DNA of 6,097 bases, taken from an uncultured Fretibacterium sp. (GTDB lineage Bacteria > Synergistota > Synergistia > Synergistales > Aminobacteriaceae). A program made the translations under genes and the position numbers. The notes under the pieces were generated by a model. The model was not told the DNA's origin. It made no database searches and saw only the letters and a list, made by a program, of their open reading frames with translations. How positions within the stretch are numbered: the first letter of the stretch is position 1; each line of letters opens with the position of its first letter. Where the stretch lies: the NCBI GenBank assembly GCA_937915835.1, contig CALGHA010000014.1, positions 1 to 6,097 on the forward strand, in the 5' to 3' direction. Positions 1 through 3,569 of this stretch are shown piece by piece.

Positions 1-12
1 CACCCACCCACC

Positions 13-34
13 CCGCATAGGGCGGATTGCTTTT
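13..34 (+). terminator. Possible terminator remnant of an upstream gene
   Basis: A short GC-only inverted repeat, CCGC (13-16) and GCGG (22-25) around a 5-base loop, is followed by ATTGCTTTT. This resembles a weak intrinsic terminator of a gene lying left of the window. The stem is only 4 bp, the T-run is interrupted, and the upstream gene is not visible, so this is a guess. The C-rich bases 1-12 show nothing else. Confidence 0.2.
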
Positions 35-39
35 GCGTG

Positions 40-45
40 TATAAT
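40..45 (+). promoter_or_regulatory. -10 element of the gltX promoter
   Basis: A perfect TATAAT lies about 48 bases before the gltX start, which would give a leader of roughly 40 bases. No good -35 is seen at 16-18 bp upstream (17 bp gives ATAGGG). A TG sits directly before the -10 rather than one base away, so it is not a standard extended -10. The call rests on the -10 match and its position only. Confidence 0.4.
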
Positions 46-73
46 TTCTCCGTTGATAATAAAATTTTTCATC

Positions 74-79
74 AGGAGG
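74..79 (+). promoter_or_regulatory. Ribosome binding site of gltX
   Basis: A full AGGAGG lies 13 bases before the ATG at 93, slightly more than the usual spacing. No in-frame ATG, GTG or TTG lies closer, and the protein begins at the normal family N-terminus, so the ATG at 93 is kept. The 11-base string ATCAGGAGGAA here recurs exactly before tatB (2296-2306). Confidence 0.75.
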
Positions 80-92
80 AACAATTTTACAT

Positions 93-1433
93 ATGTCAGA
101 AGTACGCGTTCGTTTTGCTCCAAGTCCAACAGGAGCGCTTCACATCGGCGGTGGCCACACAGCATTATTCAACTGGCTCTGGGCAAGACACAACAACGGG
201 AAATTTATTTTACGCATTGAAGACACTGACCTTGTACGCTCAACGAAGGAATACGAGCAAACTATCATGTCGGGAATGGTCTGGCTCGGGCTTGATTGGG
301 ATGAAGGCCCGGACATCGGAGGAAATTACGGCCCTTATCGCCAGTCCGAACGTTTAGAAATTTACAGGGATTACGCAAATCAACTCGTCAACGCCGGAAA
401 AGCCTATCGAGACGGAGAAGCAATAATCTTCCGTGTTGAGCCTGGACAGGATATTTCGTTTAGAGACATTGTTTACGGACAAATTGACGTTATGAGCGAC
501 GGCCTCAGGGAAAAAGACAGCGACAAGCTCAAGGACATTGTGATAATCAAGAGCGACGGAATGCCCACGTATAATTACGCTGTTGTCGTCGACGATCACT
601 TAATGCAGATCTCTCACGTTATACGCGGCGAAGATCATATCTCGAACACTCCTAAGCAAATTTTACTTTATCGAGCGTTGGGCTGGGAAGTTCCGGAGTT
701 CGCTCATCTTCCAATGATACTTGGCCGGGACAAAAAGAAGCTCAGTAAGCGACACGGAGCAACGAGCATTTACGAATATCGCGATATGGGATATATGCCC
801 GACTCAATGTTTAACTTTTTGGCATTGCTTGGCTGGTCAGCTGGAGACGATAAGGAAATTTTCACGCGTTCAGAAGCTGCGGAGTTATTCGAGCTTTCAC
901 GAGTTACACGAAAAGCCGCCGTATTCGACTTCGACAAGTTGAACTATATCAATCAGGAACACTTGAAAGCGTTAGAGCCTTCTGTTCGTCTCTCAATGGT
1001 AAGACCTTTCTGGGTTGAAGCAGGATTGCCGGTTGAAGAAGTCGAGAACAAACGCGGCGTAAAATATCTCGAGGACGCTTTAACTCTCATGGCCGGGCGT
1101 GGCAGAACAGCAAAAGAGATGTCGGAGTTCGCTGATTATTTCGTTTCGTTTGAACCCGTAAAAGCCCGCTGGAACGCTGAAGGCATCGACAAAGACAAGC
1201 TCAAGAAGTTTTTCACGGAACTTTTTGCCTCGCCTGAATGGAAAGCCGAGAAACTCGAAGAAATTGCACGTTCATACATAGCTTCGGTTGAAGGAGCAAA
1301 GATGAAGGATTACGCTATGCCCCTGCGTTTTGCGCTCACGGGAATGAAAGTTAGTCCGGGAATTTTCGAGGTCGCTGAACTCATGGGACGTGAAGAATGC
1401 CGAAAACGTTTAGAGTTCTACGGATTGTTATAG
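93..1433 (+). CDS. gltX: Glutamyl-tRNA synthetase lacking the zinc-binding insert
   Basis: This class I aminoacyl-tRNA synthetase charges tRNA-Glu (and tRNA-Gln in organisms with the amidotransferase route) with glutamate, using ATP, in the cytosol. Visible motifs are FAPSPTG near residue 8, the HIGH-type HIGG (17-20), RIEDTD (41-46), GMPTYN (156-161), RGEDH (178-182) and the KMSKS-type KKLSKRHG (215-222). The helical anticodon-binding half fills the rest. At 446 residues it is about 40 short of the usual 470-490. The missing part is local: after GKAYR (102-106) the chain goes directly to DGEAIIFRVEP, whereas relatives have about 40 residues there, including the Cys-x-Cys ... Cys-x-His zinc site of the E. 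coli enzyme. About 8 extra residues occur near 137-145. HIGG is followed by Gly-His where Ala-Arg is usual. The frame is open and the catalytic motifs are intact, so it is probably functional. It could be one of two GluRS paralogues. Its 3' end overlaps xthA. Confidence 0.95.
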   Translation: MSEVRVRFAPSPTGALHIGGGHTALFNWLWARHNNGKFILRIEDTDLVRSTKEYEQTIMSGMVWLGLDWDEGPDIGGNYGPYRQSERLEIYRDYANQLVNAGKAYRDGEAIIFRVEPGQDISFRDIVYGQIDVMSDGLREKDSDKLKDIVIIKSDGMPTYNYAVVVDDHLMQISHVIRGEDHISNTPKQILLYRALGWEVPEFAHLPMILGRDKKKLSKRHGATSIYEYRDMGYMPDSMFNFLALLGWSAGDDKEIFTRSEAAELFELSRVTRKAAVFDFDKLNYINQEHLKALEPSVRLSMVRPFWVEAGLPVEEVENKRGVKYLEDALTLMAGRGRTAKEMSEFADYFVSFEPVKARWNAEGIDKDKLKKFFTELFASPEWKAEKLEEIARSYIASVEGAKMKDYAMPLRFALTGMKVSPGIFEVAELMGREECRKRLEFYGLL

Positions 1434-2189
1434 CTTAAATTCTGCGATTAACGGCGTATGATCTGAGGGTTTTTCCCATTTTCGCGGCTCAATATCAACC
1501 CAGCATTTTACGGCCAATTCTGCAAGTTTTTCAGTCGCGAGCATGTGATCAATTCTCCAGCCGATTGCTTTATTCACGGCATCTTTTACCCGATAATCAT
1601 AGAAAGTATACACGCTAGAACTATCAAAGAGCCTCAGGATATCAGCGAGGCCCTTTTTTGTCTCGTTAAAGACTTCGCGGATTTCTTCACAGAAGCAGAC
1701 GTGATTTTTCTTGTTCTCCGGATGCGTAACGTCTTGAGATGTCGGCGCAACGTTCAAGTCCCCAAGCCATAAGAATTTATTCTCAAAATTGGCCTCAATA
1801 ATTTTTCTCACGCGCGAAAAAAACTCTTTCTTAACTTGGAAGTCAGGATGAGTGATTAATTTCCCTTGAGGAACATACGTATTCAGAATGATTAAGTCTT
1901 TATGTCTCAATGTCAATACTCGTGTCGCAAAATTGCCGTCGTCAAAGCCAAATTTTACGTCAACGTCTTCAAGCTCATTCTTCACGATTACAGCCACGCC
2001 GTTATAACATTTCTCGCCATGATAAAAGCTCCTGTAGCCTAATTCCCGAAAAGCAAGCTCCGGGAAAAATTCATCCTGAGTTTTCGTCTCCTGCATAAAG
2101 AGAACATCAGGCCTGCAAGTCTTCAGCCAACGTTCAAGAATATGCATACGAGACCTGACGGAATTAACGTTGAATGTCGCGATGATCAT
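1428..2189 (-). CDS. xthA: Exodeoxyribonuclease III / AP endonuclease
   Basis: This magnesium-dependent DNA repair enzyme of the endonuclease/exonuclease/phosphatase fold cuts the backbone 5' of abasic sites in base-excision repair and removes nucleotides or blocked ends from 3' termini. The family's catalytic residues are all present: N7 (TFNVNS), E34 (QETKTQ), Y105 (NTYVPQG), D144 and N146 (LGDLNVAP), D214 (WRIDHML), and D243 with H244 (PSDHTP). The length of 253 residues is normal for the ExoIII/ExoA group. The ATG at 2189 gives the standard N-terminus MIIATFNVNS and has a ribosome site 8 bases upstream. The gene runs opposite to its neighbours. It diverges from tatB across a 123-bp gap and converges on gltX with a 6-bp overlap, so it is transcribed alone. 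Another member of the same nuclease fold is very unlikely given these motifs. Confidence 0.95.
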   Translation of the reverse strand: MIIATFNVNSVRSRMHILERWLKTCRPDVLFMQETKTQDEFFPELAFRELGYRSFYHGEKCYNGVAVIVKNELEDVDVKFGFDDGNFATRVLTLRHKDLIILNTYVPQGKLITHPDFQVKKEFFSRVRKIIEANFENKFLWLGDLNVAPTSQDVTHPENKKNHVCFCEEIREVFNETKKGLADILRLFDSSSVYTFYDYRVKDAVNKAIGWRIDHMLATEKLAELAVKCWVDIEPRKWEKPSDHTPLIAEFKL

Positions 2190-2197
2190 AAATTTTT

Positions 2198-2203
2198 CTC
2201 CTT
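2198..2203 (-). promoter_or_regulatory. Ribosome binding site of xthA
   Basis: The minus strand reads AAGGAG, 8 bases before the ATG at 2189. This is ideal spacing and fixes the start of xthA. Confidence 0.75.
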
Positions 2204-2231
2204 ATTATTACTCATTTCATGAAACAATTTT

Positions 2232-2240
2232 ATTCTATCA
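2232..2240 (-). promoter_or_regulatory. Possible extended -10 promoter for xthA
   Basis: The minus strand reads TGATAGAAT, that is TG-n followed by a 5/6 match to TATAAT. It would start transcription near 2225 and give a leader of about 35 bases. No convincing -35 is seen. It sits in the short divergent gap upstream of the tat promoter, so the two promoters could affect each other, but that is inference. Confidence 0.3.
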
Positions 2241-2256
2241 CGCATAATTTCTCTCA

Positions 2257-2285
2257 TTGATTAAAAACTTTTGCAACCGTATAAT
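2257..2285 (+). promoter_or_regulatory. Promoter of the tatBAC-restriction gene operon
   Basis: TTGATT (2257-2262), a 17-bp spacer, then a perfect TATAAT (2280-2285) form a near-consensus sigma-70-type promoter. Transcription would start near 2292, only about 7 bases before the ribosome site and about 20 before the start codon. This is the only good promoter seen for the four co-oriented genes downstream. Confidence 0.6.
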
Positions 2286-2298
2286 TTTGCGCATAATC

Positions 2299-2304
2299 AG
2301 GAGG
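2299..2304 (+). promoter_or_regulatory. Ribosome binding site that sets the tatB TTG start
   Basis: AGGAGG lies 8 bases before a TTG at 2313. It decides the start. The longer reading from a TTG at 2271 would begin between the -35 and -10 of the tat promoter, outside the expected transcript, and would add 14 residues that TatB proteins lack. Confidence 0.75.
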
Positions 2305-2312
2305 AATTATTA

Positions 2313-2645
2313 TTGTTCAGTGTCGGGTTCTCAGAATTATTATTAATCTTATTTATCGCGTATGTCTTCGTCGGACCTCAAGACTTGCCGAAAGTTACTC
2401 GGTGGATTGCTCGCGTCTTAAAACGAACTCGTCAGCTCATCGCGGAAGTCAAAAACGAAACCGGCTTTGACCAGATTATGAACGAGACAAAAGAATTTCA
2501 GCGTGACATTAAAGCGACAATTAGCGAAAACGACAGGGAAATTCAGGAAAATTTACGCGGCATCAACGACGAAATGAAAGACGTAACACGAGAACTTGAG
2601 AGTAACATTAACGACGCTAAACATGAAACTTTCAAGAAATCATAA
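2313..2645 (+). CDS. tatB: Sec-independent translocase protein TatB
   Basis: TatB works with TatC in the cytoplasmic membrane as the receptor for twin-arginine signal peptides and passes folded cargo to TatA. Read from the TTG at 2313 the protein has 110 residues. It starts MFSVGFSELL, very close to E. coli TatB (MFDIGFSELL), with the conserved Glu at position 8 and Gly-Pro at 21-22 (GPQDLP). Residues about 3-20 form the single membrane helix. Residues about 25-48 form a basic amphipathic helix. Residues 50-108 are highly charged and probably helical. It is shorter than E. coli TatB (171), but the C-terminal tail varies widely in this family. It is the first gene of the operon, ahead of tatA, whereas tatA-tatB-tatC is the common order. 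A TatA-type identity is less likely because of the GFSE start and the long charged helix. Confidence 0.88.
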   Translation: MFSVGFSELLLILFIAYVFVGPQDLPKVTRWIARVLKRTRQLIAEVKNETGFDQIMNETKEFQRDIKATISENDREIQENLRGINDEMKDVTRELESNINDAKHETFKKS

Positions 2646-2660
2646 ACGGAGGAATTTATC

Positions 2661-2828
2661 ATGAGGCTTGGAGCAACGGAAATTTTATTAATTATATTCT
2701 TGGCACTCGTATTATTCGGCGGAGGAAAATTAGCAAGTGTCGGCAAAGCATTAGGCAGGAGCATTAAGGACTTCAAGAGTGAGCTGAAATCCACTGATGA
2801 CGACAAAACTCAAGAGACCAAAGAATAA
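2661..2828 (+). CDS. tatA: Sec-independent translocase protein TatA
   Basis: This 55-residue gene encodes the pore-forming or membrane-thinning subunit of the Tat system, which assembles on the cargo-bound TatBC complex. The protein starts MRLGATEILLII. Its membrane helix spans about 5-19 and carries Glu at position 7. The Phe-Gly hinge follows at 19-20 (LFGGGKL). The amphipathic helix GKALGRSIKDFK ends with Phe38, matching the conserved F39 of E. coli TatA. A short acidic and lysine-rich tail completes it. The length is small but within the family range (Bacillus TatAy is similar). The ATG is preceded by GGAGG (2648-2652) at 8 bases. It lies 15 bp after tatB and its stop codon touches the tatC start, so the three are one operon. 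Confidence 0.9.
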   Translation: MRLGATEILLIIFLALVLFGGGKLASVGKALGRSIKDFKSELKSTDDDKTQETKE

Positions 2829-3569
2829 ATGACGGATGATAAAGAAAGTCATTCCACGCTATTAACGCATTTATTAGAGCTTCGGCGTGCAATCTTAATC
2901 TCGGCAGCTTCAGTCGGGGTCGCTTTTTGCGCAATCTTCTTCGGCTTCATCGATTATCTCATGTCGTTAATCACTCGGCCAATTCAAGCAAAAGGCATAA
3001 CCATAATTTACACGACAATGTCCGAAGTCTTTATCACGAAGTTCAAAGTCTCGTTAATCGCGGCCGTCATAATCGCAAGTCCCGTAATAATCTGGCAAAT
3101 TTGGAGCTTCATTAAGCCCGGACTTTATCCGAACGAGCAAAGGAATTTTCGAGTGTTGTTCTTCGTCGCGCTAATTCTATTTCTCATCGGCGTAATCTTC
3201 TGCTATTCGGCGGTTTATTGGCTCGCTGTAGATTTCTTCATCGTTCAGGCCGTCGGCATCGCTTCTCCTATGCTCTCAATCGATAAATACGTCGGGTTCC
3301 TGTTCAGCTTCGTTCTGCCTTTTGGGTGCGCATTCCAACTCCCTGTAGCAATTTATCTCATGGCAAAAGTTAATCTCACTAGCTATAAGTCATTGGCCAA
3401 AAAACGTAAATATATCCTCCTCGCTATATTCACAATCGCCGCAATATTAACTCCACCCGACGTAATCTCGCAAATCGCACTCGGAATTCCACTTTACGCG
3501 CTTTATGAAATCGGTATTCAAGTTGCTAGATTTGCTAAGCCTAGACAACAAGGAGATTTATACGAATGA
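2829..3569 (+). CDS. tatC: Sec-independent translocase protein TatC
   Basis: TatC is the polytopic membrane core of the Tat translocase; it binds the twin-arginine signal peptide and organises TatB and TatA. The 246 residues show the N-terminal cytosolic HLLELRR (14-20, with Glu17 matching E. coli E15), Glu103 in LYPNEQR (signal-peptide binding site), FGCAFQLPVA with Gln170, and TPPDVISQ with Asp211. Glu103, Gln170 and Asp211 fall at the same numbers as E. coli E103, E170 and D211. Six membrane segments lie at about 21-41, 72-92, 107-131, 154-177, 195-209 and 214-232. The ATG directly abuts the tatA stop codon and has no clear Shine-Dalgarno sequence, so translation probably depends on coupling to tatA. 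The last codons overlap the next gene by 4 bp (ATGA). Nothing suggests damage. Confidence 0.95.
   Translation: MTDDKESHSTLLTHLLELRRAILISAASVGVAFCAIFFGFIDYLMSLITRPIQAKGITIIYTTMSEVFITKFKVSLIAAVIIASPVIIWQIWSFIKPGLYPNEQRNFRVLFFVALILFLIGVIFCYSAVYWLAVDFFIVQAVGIASPMLSIDKYVGFLFSFVLPFGCAFQLPVAIYLMAKVNLTSYKSLAKKRKYILLAIFTIAAILTPPDVISQIALGIPLYALYEIGIQVARFAKPRQQGDLYE
3551..3555 (+). promoter_or_regulatory. Ribosome binding site of the MmeI-like gene, inside tatC
   Basis: AGGAG lies 10 bases before the ATG at 3566, within the last codons of tatC. It sets the start of the restriction gene and supports translational coupling through the ATGA stop/start overlap. Confidence 0.65.

Noticed and set aside
37..357. 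Open frame of 106 codons overlapping the gltX start
   Set aside because: It overlaps gltX in another frame, resembles no family I know, and its start lies at the gltX -10 element.
1467..1480. GGGTTTTTCCC followed by ATTTT as a gltX terminator
   Set aside because: The stem is only 3 bp and it lies within the xthA coding sequence; too weak to call.
2215..2224. Perfect 10-bp palindrome TTTCATGAAA in the xthA-tatB gap
   Set aside because: It could be an operator, but one short AT-rich palindrome in a 123-bp gap is expected by chance and it matches no regulator site I can name.
2271..2312. Longer N-terminus for tatB from a TTG at 2271
   Set aside because: It would begin inside the promoter, upstream of the expected transcript start, and TatB proteins begin at the MFxxGFSE position set by the TTG at 2313.
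2543..2806. Minus-strand frame across tatB and tatA
   Set aside because: It is antisense to two well-recognised genes; the protein shows only low-complexity serine/leucine content.
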